Below are positions 1 to 12,059 of a DNA stretch of 64,000 bases, in pieces. Where the stretch lies: contig OW386285.2 in assembly GCA_936432065.2 (NCBI GenBank), positions 179,808,200-179,872,199 of the forward strand. Direction: 5' to 3'. Below the pieces are notes generated by a model. That model was given only the letters and a program-made list of their open reading frames with translations, had not been told where the DNA came from and made no database searches. Every line of letters begins with the position of its first letter. Position 1 is the stretch's first letter. A program made the position numbers and the translations under genes. The stretch comes from Rutpela maculata. Lineage: Eukaryota; Arthropoda; Insecta; Coleoptera; Cerambycidae.

Positions 1-99
1 TAACCTTTTACTAAACATAATTGTGAAGTTAAATTTTATATTATTGGGTATGACTAGCAATTTCAAATATTATACCTGCATGGAGGACATTTTACAACA
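1..99 (-). repeat. 3' LTR of the gypsy element, truncated by window edge
   Basis: Bases 1-99 repeat 6836-6934. The inner boundary at 99 is set by the point where the two copies diverge: here the next bases are a polypurine tract, in the other copy an (AT)n run. On the minus strand the LTR begins TGTTGTAAAATG. Confidence 0.9.
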
Positions 100-110
100 T
101 TATCCCCCTT
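100..110 (-). other. polypurine tract of the gypsy element
   Basis: Minus strand AAGGGGGATAA directly before the 3' LTR start TGTTG. Position and composition are those of a plus-strand DNA primer site. Confidence 0.75.
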
Positions 111-212
111 AAATAATAAATTTTTGACCTAAACGAAAATTTCTTATTTCTGTCAATATGATGCGAAATTCATACAGACAGACATTCACACAAATTAAAT
201 TTCCTTATAATT

Positions 213-3200
213 TTAACCTGGATCATATGGGTATAGTAGCCCTATATGAAATTTCCCTCTTATTGAATTGTTCCTTTTGTTTATTAATTCATATGTGTTT
301 TCATTTAACACCTTATGTACCTCGTAAGGTCCCTCAAATGGATATTGCAATTTAGCGCAGATATTATTTTTATAATCTGATTTTTTTAACCTTCTAATGA
401 TTACTAGATCTCCCTTTTTAAATTTAATTTTCTTATGAATCCTTTTATTTTCCCTTTGTTGATATCTTTTTGCATTTCGTTGGATTCTTTCTTGCACAAT
501 TTTGTGTACATTTTCTAGATTTATATTCTCGCTGTGTGTCCAGGGTCGGCCTGGTGATTGCCCTAACATAATTAAAATCGGTGATACCTGGGTAACTGTA
601 CTTGGTACGTTGTTAACATAATTTTCTACATCTGCCACGGCTGATGGCCATGCTTTGTGGTCATGATATACAACTATTCTTAAGAACCTTATAATTTCCT
701 GTATGTATCGTTCAGCTGGGTTGGCATTTGGTCGTCTAATGGTAGTAAATGCTAAGTTTATTTGTGACTTCTTAAAATGGTTAATCATTCTTTGATTATT
801 AAAATATGTCGCATTATCTGCTAGTATTTTTGCTGGTTTTCCTATGTTTTTGATAAAATGATTTGTACATCTCAATACTGTAATTGTATTACAGCGTTTC
901 GTCGGATACAATTTTACAAATTTTGAAAATATATCAACCATTACTAGGATGTGCTTATACCCATCTTCATCTGGGATCAGATTGCTAATAAAATCAATGG
1001 CTACTAGCTTTAGTGGTTGGTCTGTTGTGATACTGTACACCGTGTTTTTATTTATGTGGTTTTTATTTTTACCCAGACAACATTGGTGGCATTTGGTGAT
1101 GAGTTCCTTTGCTAACGATAGGTCTTTTATACAATAATATGTCTCTCTAAAAATCAACCATGTCTTCCGGATACCAATGTGTCCATACCTGTTGTGCAAA
1201 TCTAATATTATTTCTGATGCTAGGGATTCGTCTACCACATATTTTTCCTCGTTTAGTATGGTTTTTATAATGAAATTGTTTTTTAAGGTGAAGCCTCTGT
1301 GTGGATGTTCTTGTATTTTGTTTTTCAAATCTGTTAATTGTCTCTGACTGTTTAAAACTTGTGTGTATGTGTATAAGTCATTCTTGTGTGTTAACGCGTT
1401 TAAAGCTACAGTGAAAGTGTTCGTGTCTGATGTGTGGATCTGTCGGTTTCGTGTCAAAGCATCTGCAGTGACATTCTCCTTTCCCGGTTTATGTTTAATG
1501 GTGAACGAATACTCCTGTATTAGTAGGGACCATCGGTAGATTCTGTTGTTGGAAAATCTGTTTTTCATCAAATAGCATAAGGCAGAATGATCCGTTTCTA
1601 CTATAAAATGGTTCCCAGTTAAGTAGTACGAGAGCTTGGTCAAAGAATAAAGTAAACTTAGCATTTCTTTCTCAGTTGTGGAATATCTAGTTTCATAGGA
1701 CTTTAACACACGTGATATGAAGCAAATAGGAGTTTCTATTCCCCCTTGATTTTGAGTTAACTCTGCGGCTATAAAATTGTCTGATGCGTCTGTCCTTATA
1801 GTGAAAGGCAAAGAAAAATCTGGGGTGTGCAGTAACAGATTATCGTGAAAATTTCTCTTCAGTCCTTCAAAAGCTTCATCCCTTCTTAAATCCCATTCCC
1901 ACTTGATATTCTTTCTAAGCAACTCTAATAGAGGAATTTCTAGTTCAGATAACTTGGGTATAAATTTCTTGTAATAATTTAAGATACCTAGAAATCCTCG
2001 CAATGTTCTTAAATTTGTCGGTGTTGGATAATCTTTGATTTCCCTTATTCTTTCTTCCCCAATACTTATCCCTTCTCGTTTGATTTTATATCCCAAATAT
2101 TTTACTTTTGTGCGATAAAATTCGCATTTTTCTAGATTTAATTTAAGTCCTGCATCATTTAAAGCATTTAAGATTATGTCCAGATGTTCTATATGTTTTT
2201 CTTCTGTTTCAGAGAAGACTAAAATGTCGTCTATGTAATGCAGACAAAAACTGTCATACCTATCTAGTATGTTCTGCATAGCACGAACGAGAGCCGATGA
2301 CGCAGATTGCAGTCCAAATGGTACGACTTTGAACTGGAATATGTGTCCATCTACACTAAACCCTGTGAACTTACGCGACTCTGGGTGCAACGGAATCAAC
2401 CAAAAGGAGTTTTTTAGATCTAGTTTTGTAAATACTATGTTTTTACCTACTCTGGCTAGCAATGTGTCTATTGATTGTGGCGCGTCAAACTGTGACTTTG
2501 TAATTTGGTTAAGATTTCTTGCATCTAAACATAATCTAATAGATTCATCCTTCTTTTTAACAACAACTAGTGGATTTATGTAATCAGTTTTAGCACTTTC
2601 AATTATATTATCATTTAACATGTTTGCGATTTCATTTTGTACTTGATTTCTATGTTTGAATGGTATTGGGTATGATTTACATTTGAAAGGTTTATTTCCA
2701 TCTACTTCTAGTTTATGTATGTAACCCCGAGCTACCCTTGGCTCATAATTTATTAATGCAATGTACTTTTGTAGCAAATTCTGTATTACTTTATCGTATT
2801 TAGAGGGACAATTTATCACTATTTCTTCAGGCTCTATAAAACTTGTATTCACAATATATGTGGTACTTTCCGACACATGTCTACCGCAATTATTTATTTT
2901 CTTGGCTTCTTTGCCTTTTCCCCCCTTATTTAACTCGGGACCTTTACCTTTTATCACATTTACTTCGGCTTCTTGGCCATTCATTTGATTCATATTGAAT
3001 ATAGGTATATTTTCACCTTCTATAACTAATATTTTATCCCCCAAGTCTATTTTAGCCCTTATTCCTGATAGAATATCCTCTCCAAGAACAATATCGTAAT
3101 TCATGTTTGCTATCACCACGAAATCCCCTTTAAATTCTTGTTCTTTAAACTTGAAAGTAGTGTTTAAAACTTTGGTGCTTTCGACGAATTTTTTGTTATT

Positions 3201-3419
3201 TACGTTTATTAATTTTATTTTTCCTACATGTATACAATTGTTTTTGTTGTTATTAAAATGTTTATTAAAAATGTTTTCATCAATTAAGCTTATTTCGGAT
3301 CCAGAATCAATCAATGTTTTTAGTTTTATATCATTTATTTTAATACTAACAATAGGTAAATTACTAACTTTTATATTTTTTAATTCTGTACCATTCTCAA
3401 GTCCGATATATTCTCTCAT
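213..3419 (-). CDS. pol: gypsy Pol polyprotein (protease, RT, RNase H, integrase)
   Basis: An intact 1068-residue frame. Aspartic protease: DSG at about residues 38-40, with ILSG-type context near 117-120. Reverse transcriptase: about 245-430, with LDLKNSF (333-339), VPFGL (366-370) and the catalytic YIDD (395-398). RNase H: TDAS near 543 and ETD near 608. Integrase: an HHCC zinc finger (H742, H747, C777, C780), then catalytic Asp 809, Asp 868 and Glu 903, and a GPY/F-like module (FEGPYEV) towards the C-terminus. These activities mature the particle, copy the RNA and insert the DNA. The frame is open upstream to 3482, overlapping the gag end in the -1 frame, so the product is probably made by frameshifting and not from the first Met. 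All catalytic residues I looked for are present. Confidence 0.95.
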   Translation of the reverse strand: MREYIGLENGTELKNIKVSNLPIVSIKINDIKLKTLIDSGSEISLIDENIFNKHFNNNKNNCIHVGKIKLINVNNKKFVESTKVLNTTFKFKEQEFKGDFVVIANMNYDIVLGEDILSGIRAKIDLGDKILVIEGENIPIFNMNQMNGQEAEVNVIKGKGPELNKGGKGKEAKKINNCGRHVSESTTYIVNTSFIEPEEIVINCPSKYDKVIQNLLQKYIALINYEPRVARGYIHKLEVDGNKPFKCKSYPIPFKHRNQVQNEIANMLNDNIIESAKTDYINPLVVVKKKDESIRLCLDARNLNQITKSQFDAPQSIDTLLARVGKNIVFTKLDLKNSFWLIPLHPESRKFTGFSVDGHIFQFKVVPFGLQSASSALVRAMQNILDRYDSFCLHYIDDILVFSETEEKHIEHLDIILNALNDAGLKLNLEKCEFYRTKVKYLGYKIKREGISIGEERIREIKDYPTPTNLRTLRGFLGILNYYKKFIPKLSELEIPLLELLRKNIKWEWDLRRDEAFEGLKRNFHDNLLLHTPDFSLPFTIRTDASDNFIAAELTQNQGGIETPICFISRVLKSYETRYSTTEKEMLSLLYSLTKLSYYLTGNHFIVETDHSALCYLMKNRFSNNRIYRWSLLIQEYSFTIKHKPGKENVTADALTRNRQIHTSDTNTFTVALNALTHKNDLYTYTQVLNSQRQLTDLKNKIQEHPHRGFTLKNNFIIKTILNEEKYVVDESLASEIILDLHNRYGHIGIRKTWLIFRETYYCIKDLSLAKELITKCHQCCLGKNKNHINKNTVYSITTDQPLKLVAIDFISNLIPDEDGYKHILVMVDIFSKFVKLYPTKRCNTITVLRCTNHFIKNIGKPAKILADNATYFNNQRMINHFKKSQINLAFTTIRRPNANPAERYIQEIIRFLRIVVYHDHKAWPSAVADVENYVNNVPSTVTQVSPILIMLGQSPGRPWTHSENINLENVHKIVQERIQRNAKRYQQRENKRIHKKIKFKKGDLVIIRRLKKSDYKNNICAKLQYPFEGPYEVHKVLNENTYELINKRNNSIRGKFHIGLLYPYDPG

Positions 3420-3458
3420 ATGTTCATAATTAGACCTAACTATGTTTAAAACTTTTGT

Positions 3459-3469
3459 ACCTAAAAATC
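3459..3469 (-). promoter_or_regulatory. probable -1 frameshift site joining gag and pol
   Basis: On the minus strand the last gag codons are GAT TTT TAG. Moving back one base on the run of five T reads TTT TTA GGT and enters the pol frame, which is open from 3482. The shift direction follows from the coordinates; the use of exactly these bases is inference. Confidence 0.55.
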
Positions 3470-5149
3470 CTGATCCGAAGACCTACTGTTTATTTGTGCT
3501 ATGGTTTCTATTCGATCCATGCTTTCTTGTGAATTTGTTATCGCGTTCTCATTTTGTATGCTTGTATTCGCCACCTGTGCATATTTTTCCCTTTCCCTAT
3601 TTGTATTATTGTATGTTGGATTTTTATTCTCCCAATGTACCTGTTTCCTTTCTTCATTTTGCCCGTTATTGTTTTCCCTGTTTACATTCGAATTTCCTTG
3701 TCCCCTGTATTGTTGACTACCATTATGTCTATGCTGGTTTTGCATATTCTCGTTTCTTTCATATCTATAATTATTATTACTATTTTGTTCATAGTTATTT
3801 CTATCGTTATTGTAGTACCTGTATCTGTTTCCCCCTTGATTGTTGTAATTTTGATTCTGATAATAATCATTAGGTTTGTTGTACCTATTTTTGTCTCCCC
3901 CTTGATAATTGAAATTTTTATTCTGATAATTTTCATTCATCCTATTGTCTCGATTTCCCTGACTATTACATCTATCATCATTTTGATTTCGATTATTGTT
4001 TTGGTTGTAGTCATCAATTTCTCTCAGGTATTCAATTAAATTGTCTAATGTTGAAATTCTCTGCGTAATTATGAGATTTTGTACGTTTGCCGAGAAATGC
4101 CTAGCAATGTATTTCACAATTTCCCCCTCACTAAATTTAGGTTCTAAGTGAATAATGTTGTATATTTTTCTGAGAACATAGTTTTCCCTTGATAATCCAA
4201 ATTTGTCGTTGTATTTACCGCTAAATAGATTCTGTCTAATTTTCTGTTGGGTGAAATCACTCCAATACTGTTTTAGCAATAGCTCCTCAAATTCATTAAT
4301 ACTTTCAAATTTCCCCTCGATCATTTGAAACCAATATTCAGAATTTCCTCGTAACATATTCTGTATGTTTGATTTTAAGCTAGCTCCCCTAGGTAGTGTA
4401 CTCATGTGCTGTCTTAACCTGGTAATAAATACTTTCGGGTGCATGCGGTCGTCTCCATAGAAATAAAAGTTTGTTTTGTTGCATATGTTTGTGTATGATG
4501 GAGTGTGTGTTGGTGTAAGTGTATCTGTCCTTTCTCTTATCCATTCTGTATTTTTAATTAACGTTTTCTCTTGTTCTTTTATTTTTTCTGTTAAGTTTTC
4601 CCCTTGTTTTTTAATCTTGTTCTCAAGTTCATTTATACTATCATCTACCCTTACTTCTACTTCCTTTCTCACCTCATCGCGTAATTCTGCTGTTACCTCA
4701 CTTACCCTTGTGTTTAACTCGATATTAATGATTTCTCCCACGTTGTCCCATCTGTTTTCAACGTTGTCAATCCTATTTCTCAGGTCCATGTTGTCTTCTT
4801 CAAATTTTTGCAATTTTTCGTCCATTTTCTTGTTTAATTTCTCCTCCATCCTGCTTATTTTCTCTCCCAGGTTTTCTTCTAGCCCAGTCATTTTCTCTAC
4901 CATTTGTTCGTTATTTTGTGTCATTTGTTGAATCATTTGTGTATTCATGTTTGCCACCATTTCCATGAGTTTCTGTAGCATGTTCGGATCTTGCTGTGTA
5001 TCCCCTGCTTGTTGTACATCTCCACTTTGTTGTACCTCTTCTACTTGTTGCACATCCCCTACTTGTCGTGTGTCCTGTGTTTCTGTTGATGGACCAGCTT
5101 CTGTATTGTCTCCTGCCATAATTGTATTTTTACCTGATCTTAGTTTCAT
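3461..5149 (-). CDS. gag: gypsy Gag protein
   Basis: 562 residues, starting MKLRSGKN. Residues about 60-210 are rich in E, K, N and heptad-spaced hydrophobics, a probable coiled coil. Residues about 228-385 (YFYGDDRMHPKVFITRL onward, with an EYWF and an LLLKQYW motif) look like the helical retrotransposon Gag/capsid domain. The C-terminal ~150 residues are extremely rich in N, Q, R, Y and G. I find no CX2CX4HX4C zinc knuckle there, so RNA binding is presumably done by this basic, Asn-rich tail. Gag would form the cytoplasmic particle that packages the RNA. The frame ends in TAG at 3463-3461, inside the overlap with pol. Confidence 0.9.
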   Translation of the reverse strand: MKLRSGKNTIMAGDNTEAGPSTETQDTRQVGDVQQVEEVQQSGDVQQAGDTQQDPNMLQKLMEMVANMNTQMIQQMTQNNEQMVEKMTGLEENLGEKISRMEEKLNKKMDEKLQKFEEDNMDLRNRIDNVENRWDNVGEIINIELNTRVSEVTAELRDEVRKEVEVRVDDSINELENKIKKQGENLTEKIKEQEKTLIKNTEWIRERTDTLTPTHTPSYTNICNKTNFYFYGDDRMHPKVFITRLRQHMSTLPRGASLKSNIQNMLRGNSEYWFQMIEGKFESINEFEELLLKQYWSDFTQQKIRQNLFSGKYNDKFGLSRENYVLRKIYNIIHLEPKFSEGEIVKYIARHFSANVQNLIITQRISTLDNLIEYLREIDDYNQNNNRNQNDDRCNSQGNRDNRMNENYQNKNFNYQGGDKNRYNKPNDYYQNQNYNNQGGNRYRYYNNDRNNYEQNSNNNYRYERNENMQNQHRHNGSQQYRGQGNSNVNRENNNGQNEERKQVHWENKNPTYNNTNREREKYAQVANTSIQNENAITNSQESMDRIETIAQINSRSSDQDF

Positions 5150-5452
5150 ACGTTTTTCTATGAAATTTTATGCCCAAACCTTTAAGTAAGTAGCTAATAA
5201 ATTTTCGTTTAAATTTTATTTATTTATTTTTATTACCTTACAAGTACAATATTTGAAACCCATAATGAGAAAACCTTTTAAAATTGATCGTTTCCTGATC
5301 GGCCAAGTTTGCAAAACTATTAAATGAAATTTTCGTTGTTTTTGTTTTAAATGACTGTCAAACGCGGTCCGGTCCTACTTGTCACAAAATACTGAAAAAA
5401 TTTCGATAAACCACTTAATGTGCTATAGGAGCCCCACGTTGGAGAGACAAAA
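5150..5452 (-). other. gypsy leader with presumed primer-binding region
   Basis: Untranslated leader between the 5' LTR and gag. Immediately after the LTR the minus strand reads TTTTGTCTCTCC followed by AACGTGGGGCTCC. A canonical TGG directly at the LTR border is absent, so the exact tRNA primer cannot be named. The stretch CCAACGTGGGGCT resembles the one beside the LARD LTR at 11353. Confidence 0.5.
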
Positions 5453-7049
<1,597 letters not shown>

Positions 7050-7056
7050 TTTATAT

Positions 7057-7302
7057 CAAGTCGAGATCCGAATAAATTTATGACAACCCGAGATCCATCA
7101 CAACAGAAAGACTTTGTTGAGTATACTTTTCACAGAATCTTGCTTCATTATCCTCTTAATCCATAAACCAACACAGGGGAAACAAATTCAACCTTTGAAT
7201 TTTTCGTGACAAAATTTATACAAAACGAGATCCTTAATAAAAACCAAACAAGTCGAGATCCACTAATGTATAAGTTGATGTATATAGTGTAAGATGAGAT
7301 CC
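7057..7302 (+). repeat. cluster of five GAGATCC motifs (left)
   Basis: GAGATCC occurs on the plus strand at 7063, 7090, 7227, 7255 and 7296. Two lie in the longer form CAAGTCGAGATCC (7057, 7249) and one in ACAAAACGAGATCC (7220). The same long forms appear inverted at 20929-21162. This arrangement is typical of subterminal motifs of a DNA transposon, but no transposase was found. Confidence 0.6.
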
Positions 7303-8539
7303 TGCGATGTTGTCATACTTCTTGGATAAAAGCGCGCCATATCTCAAAGAGCCCAAAGGGCACTTTGCGCGCTTTTTAACATTCGACAAGTGTTTGTGTC
7401 TGTGAACTGCTGAAAAAATGCCTAATTGTGGAAAGAAACTAGTATGTTTAGCTTTGGATGTAAAATAAACCACAACTGGTGGTACACAAGAGGGGAGTTA
7501 TGAAAAGCTTTTAAAATGTACATATTACTTTAGAAATACTAATAACTTTTTCAAATTTTTCAATTGGATATTTCAATTTTTATTTTCCTCAATTTTTTTT
7601 TACATAATATAATGTCCCCCACTTAGTTTTTTTATTTTTCATGTTGATGAAATTTTTAAAATATGAGAAAGTAGAGTTTTTAGCAGTTATGTGTCACTTT
7701 TCATATAATTTGCAAAAAGTTTATAACTGAAAATTTTATAAATGCAAGTGCTATGTGTGCAAATCTGCTATTGATTTAAAAATAACTTGAACGAAAATCA
7801 GAGCAGGGTGGAGAGGTGAGGCAGCGAGGCGACCTCAGGGCGCCAAAATTATATCACAATTTTGTTCTTAATTTCGTAAAATAAAATAGAAGTGTATCTA
7901 TAAGTTGGGACTGAATTCTTAAAATGGTCATAAACTGACATTATTGGAAGAAGGTACCTACATAGTAAATATAGTTCCAAGAAAGAGCAATAAAAACGGG
8001 TGTCTCCCATGTGTTTGGCTGGTAACTACTAAAAGTCGATTGCGTAAATCAGATTCACTTTTGGTGAATTCTTCGCTGTATCTAAACACGCTGCAAAGAA
8101 AAATAGCAATATCACTAAAATATTAAATCTCTCCTAAAACTGTTTAATTATCTTACGGAAACTTTTTCTTAAATGGCCAAGTTTTAATTTTGGTATGTAA
8201 ATAAAAAAAAATACTTTATAGAAAAGCTTACAAAACAGGGGCAGGTATGGGCCTTCAGTTTTTTATTAAGGATAATTTCCACATTAAATTGTCCAAAATC
8301 AACCATTCTGTACACCTACTGCTATTTAGTTTTATGTTCTATTTGTTTTATATTCTATTTAATTAAGGTTTTAGTTTGTCGCTCAAGCCGCCGCGTCGCG
8401 TCGTCTTGAAAAAATGGTGCTCGAATTCAATTTTTTGCTTGTCTCGTTAACTATCTTATCGATATCGAAATTATGCTTCATATAAAAAAATAAAGTTTAT
8501 AAAATTCTCTACAAAAGATGTTATACACATTTTTTTGCA

Positions 8540-8850
8540 TCTAGTATTATACTCTTTGCAAGTACGAAAACGTAGAGTATATTCCATTTTGTAGGCACAT
8601 TTCTAAAACAGTAAATATCTCAGAGAGAAAAAAAGCCATATAATTGTGTAAGTCATAAAATTCTGAATGGCTTTCAAAATGTTAGTCTGCCTGCCTGTGT
8701 CTCCGTCCGATAGGTTTCTTGTAAGCACAATAACCTAAGAAAAGTCCGGTTTTATTGAAATTTGGACAATAAGTCAGTTAGTACAGTAAGTGAAGCTTTG
8801 AAATCCCAGCCCGAAAACGATGTAATGAATTTCCAATTTTTTTTCTTCAA
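8540..8850 (+). repeat. dispersed repeat, inverted copy at 17930-18600
   Basis: The text around 8690-8790 (CTGTGTCTCCGTCCG, then GTAAGCACAATAACC and TTTATTGAAATTTGG) matches the reverse complement of 18350-18450. AGCCCGAAAACGATG at 8807 also matches the reverse complement near 17960. The two copies flank the LARD. Identity is moderate and the boundaries are approximate. Confidence 0.55.
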
Positions 8851-8889
8851 CATGCTTCATAAATTATGTACATAAGAATCTATATTGTC

Positions 8890-9960
8890 ATTTTCCCTGC
8901 TTTTTGATTAGGGGTTGTCGCAAAAAAACAAGAAATACACATGATCTGATAGAGAATCAAATTATAAGAAAGAAAAGCCATGAACTTTTTTGCTAAAATG
9001 CATATTTTTCGAGATATTCCGAACTGAAAATTGCAATTTTTACCCCCTAAAATCAGTATTCCTAGACGTTTTTTTTAAATTACTCGAAAAATGTGGACTT
9101 TAATAAAGAAATGCAAGGGTACAAAATCGAAGCTTTTACGAAAACAAATCGAATTATTTTTTCTTTTTTTTTCTCCAATGTTTAGTTTTGGAAATATGGC
9201 GTTTTCAAAATGGCGCCGAAATGTTCAGAAAAAATATACGACATTAAAATATAAAATTACTCAAAATCTACAACTATGAGAAAATTTTTATTGTAGAAAT
9301 TAAAGGCATTAAAATTTTCTTTGGATTGAGACGTATTACGACCTTTTATAATGAAAACTAAAAAAGTTACAAACAAAAAAGTAGTGCATTTAAAAATTTA
9401 GGCGCCATTTTTTTTAACTTTTATTGCTCTAATTTCTTATTCAATTTTTTTAAAATCCTTCTAGATGTTGTTAATGCATATTAATACTAACATGTTTAAA
9501 TTTTAGAATTAGAATTTTTAAAATAATTATTTTTCATTCTGTACCCATTTTCAATAATGAAAATTTTCATAATTTTCTGGAAAAAATCGGGATTTCGGAA
9601 AATGCTCTGAAAATATTTTTTTATAAAAAATTGTAAGAATACAAAATTGAAGCTTATAAAAAAACGAATAGTTTCCTTTTTTTTAATTTTCCTACGACAA
9701 ACTATGCAAGAGATATAAAAGTTTAAAAGATGGCGCTTGAGCGCATACGCAAGAAAATTATGTATTTAAAATTGAAATATTTCAAGATTGATAAAAACAT
9801 GATATAAGAACGGAATGAAGCTTGTAAAAAATGAATAGTTTGAGTTTTTATTTTTTTTCCTACGACAAACTGTTCCAAAGATATGACAGTTTGAAATAAT
9901 GTTGAAACTTGTCAGTTTCTACGCGCATTTTAAATGTCTATAGTAGGTAGAGGAACGAGC
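8890..9960. repeat. degenerate internal repeats
   Basis: Three related passages (near 9120, 9640 and 9815) share 'ACAAAATYGAAGCTT...AAAAACGAATAG' and 'CCTACGACAAACT...AAGATAT' with an interposed ATGGCG motif. They look like decayed repeat units; the period is irregular. Confidence 0.4.
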
Positions 9961-10019
9961 GAAACATCTATTTTTCGAAGAATACGCAGAAAAAGCGAGT
10001 TGCATTGCACTTTAGCATG

Positions 10020-11342
10020 TGTAACGGTCATTTTTATTCATAAGCATAAAAGCCCTTAAATTACATTATTTCGTATTTTCCGTACATAAATTACCTATTT
10101 TGTTACCTCTTAAAAAATAAATTATCGCCGCTACTGTAAGGTTCTAAAAGGTAACGTAACCGTCACCTAGTTCTCAGCTTTACTGTTAAAGATTTGAAAA
10201 TAATGCATTTCTTCCAATGAGAAACCATAGTTTAAATTCGCGGGTTTAAGGAGTGAGGTATTTCGACTACTAGTGGGGGAAGAGATAAATACCGAGCCGA
10301 GCAGTAGCCATGACACCTTTCCACGGCCGCTTTAAGCGAGCCCACAGTCAATCTTTTAACCAAATTTGAGTGAAGATATTAAAAGTTCCAGAATTTAAAT
10401 GGTTTAGTTAAACCATAAAAATTATAAATTAATTATTTATTTAGTCTCTTTCCTTCGTTTAAGCTGGTTAAGGAATTTGACAGCCAGATTATGTGTGCTT
10501 TTGTGAGCTGTATATTCGAAATAAGTATTGATATGTGTAATATCCACCTAAAAGTGGCTAAATAATAGTGCGTTCAATCTACGTTTTCACCTTTAAATAG
10601 GATTGCAGTTTTATTGGTAATGTCCACAATGAACTTATGTAAGTACCTATCTGAACTTTATATTTTCCTGTTTATGCACGAGTCATCAATTTGTGGAAGA
10701 TTTGAGCCAGTAGTTCATCAAGTTGATCACAGCGTAGTGCGTGTTCGTTACCTTTACGTTTTCGTGAACACTTCAAGCAAGCTTAATTTGTACTTGCTAA
10801 ATTTTTATCTCGACTAAACACCCAAATTTACTTTTGGAGTACTATATGTTTAATATTAAAATTTATCTTTACGTATTTCGTTCGAGGAATTATGTAAATT
10901 TTTGTGGGTGTATAAATACTCCCATTTGTACCTTTTAGTTAAGTCTTCTAGCTTGTTTTTGCATTTAAACTTAAATAAATATTTAATTGCTCATTCTTGG
11001 ATAATTTGCTCGGAAAATAATTCTGATAAGTGAATGAACAATCATTTATTTATTATTAATAGTTTTTTTTCTTGCGGAATTGGCCAATCTCCCTTTATTA
11101 CGTTTTACCTATTTATCTTTTGTATTTTATACCATTATGTCTGTCTCTCCGTATATCTGTGCATTTGTTTGATTATTTGTTTGTACTTCTTTATTCGTTA
11201 GCACAAATTTATTCGCCCATACCCTGTAGTGTTATTCTCATTTGCTCTACCACTTTGTTAATAAATTAGTTTATTGTTAATTTCGTATTTTTATTTATTT
11301 AGAATTCATTTTAAATAACCCCAAGAGAGACAGGGAGTTATA
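10020..11342 (+). repeat. 5' LTR of the LARD-like element
   Basis: Starts TGTAACGGTCA and ends GTTATA. An AATAAA-type signal lies near the 3' end (TTAATAAATTAG, about 11260). Short frames inside (10614-10817, 11072-11269) recur in the other LTR and show no sign of being genes. Confidence 0.92.
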
Positions 11343-11368
11343 ATTGGCGGTGCCAACGTGGAGCTAGG
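11343..11368 (+). other. primer-binding region of the LARD-like element
   Basis: Two bases after the LTR comes TTGGCGGTGCCAACGTGG, with the TGG expected of a site pairing with a tRNA CCA end. The inner part CCAACGTGGAGCT resembles the gypsy leader. The tRNA species was not determined. Confidence 0.65.
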
Positions 11369-11391
11369 TCTAATTAAAAATTTTAATTAGA
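11369..11391 (+). other. perfect palindrome after the primer site
   Basis: Arms TCTAATTAAAA (11369-11379) and TTTTAATTAGA (11381-11391), 11 bp each with one spacer base. Located where packaging or dimer signals lie in retroelement leaders; function is inference. Confidence 0.5.
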
Positions 11392-12059
11392 GAATATAAT
11401 TTGTGCTTTCGAAAAATATATTTTTTTTTCAGGTTACCTATTTGTGATTTTTCTGTATGTACCTATGTAAATTTTGTATTCCGTCTTTGTGTAAAGAAAT
11501 TGTATTGCTCAAAGTTAAAAAAGCAAACATAACCTTGTCGTAAAATTCCGGTTTACAGTACCGTTTTTTATCTTTGTCTTGTGTTGAAAAATAACAAATT
11601 ACCTAATGTTTTCAACAGTAAATTAATAAGTACCTTTTCAGTAAACATTACGTATATCTTTTCGGCAGAAAGTTTTTGTCTTTTCAATATATTTGTATGT
11701 AAGCCTTTCCGGTAAATTTCGTGTTATATTTTTATTGCGTTTGTAAGTTTCTTGTCTTTACATGATGTAAAAGCAGATATCAGGATAACAGAAAAGAAGT
11801 TTCCGTCGCGTAATAAATTCTTTGTTGGTGTGTTTCGTTTTTTTTAAAGAAATTAAATAAAATATCATAATTTCGGTATGGTACCTACCTAAATGGTAAC
11901 ATTAAATTCAATTTATGTAGTATGGCTTTAAGTGGCTAGTTTAATTATTTAGATTTTTGTTCGATTTTTCTGGCAACTTTGTGCGTACCTAGTAGTTAAC
12001 TTTTTATATAGTTTACCCTACCTTTTATATTGAGTAACAAAAGTAAATTCTTTTTTGTT

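Larger units (their letters stand above)
7303..10015. other. AT-rich non-genic stretch with old repeats
   Basis: No coding frame is convincing. A hairpin with 10-bp arms (AAAAGCGCGC at 7328, GCGCGCTTTT at 7367) lies near the left end. The rest is AT-rich and includes an inverted dispersed repeat (8540-8850) and degenerate internal repeats (8890-9960). Confidence 0.6.

Noticed and set aside
100..212. A possible third (env-like) ORF in the gypsy element
   Set aside because: Only about 100 bases lie between the pol stop and the 3' LTR, with no frame.
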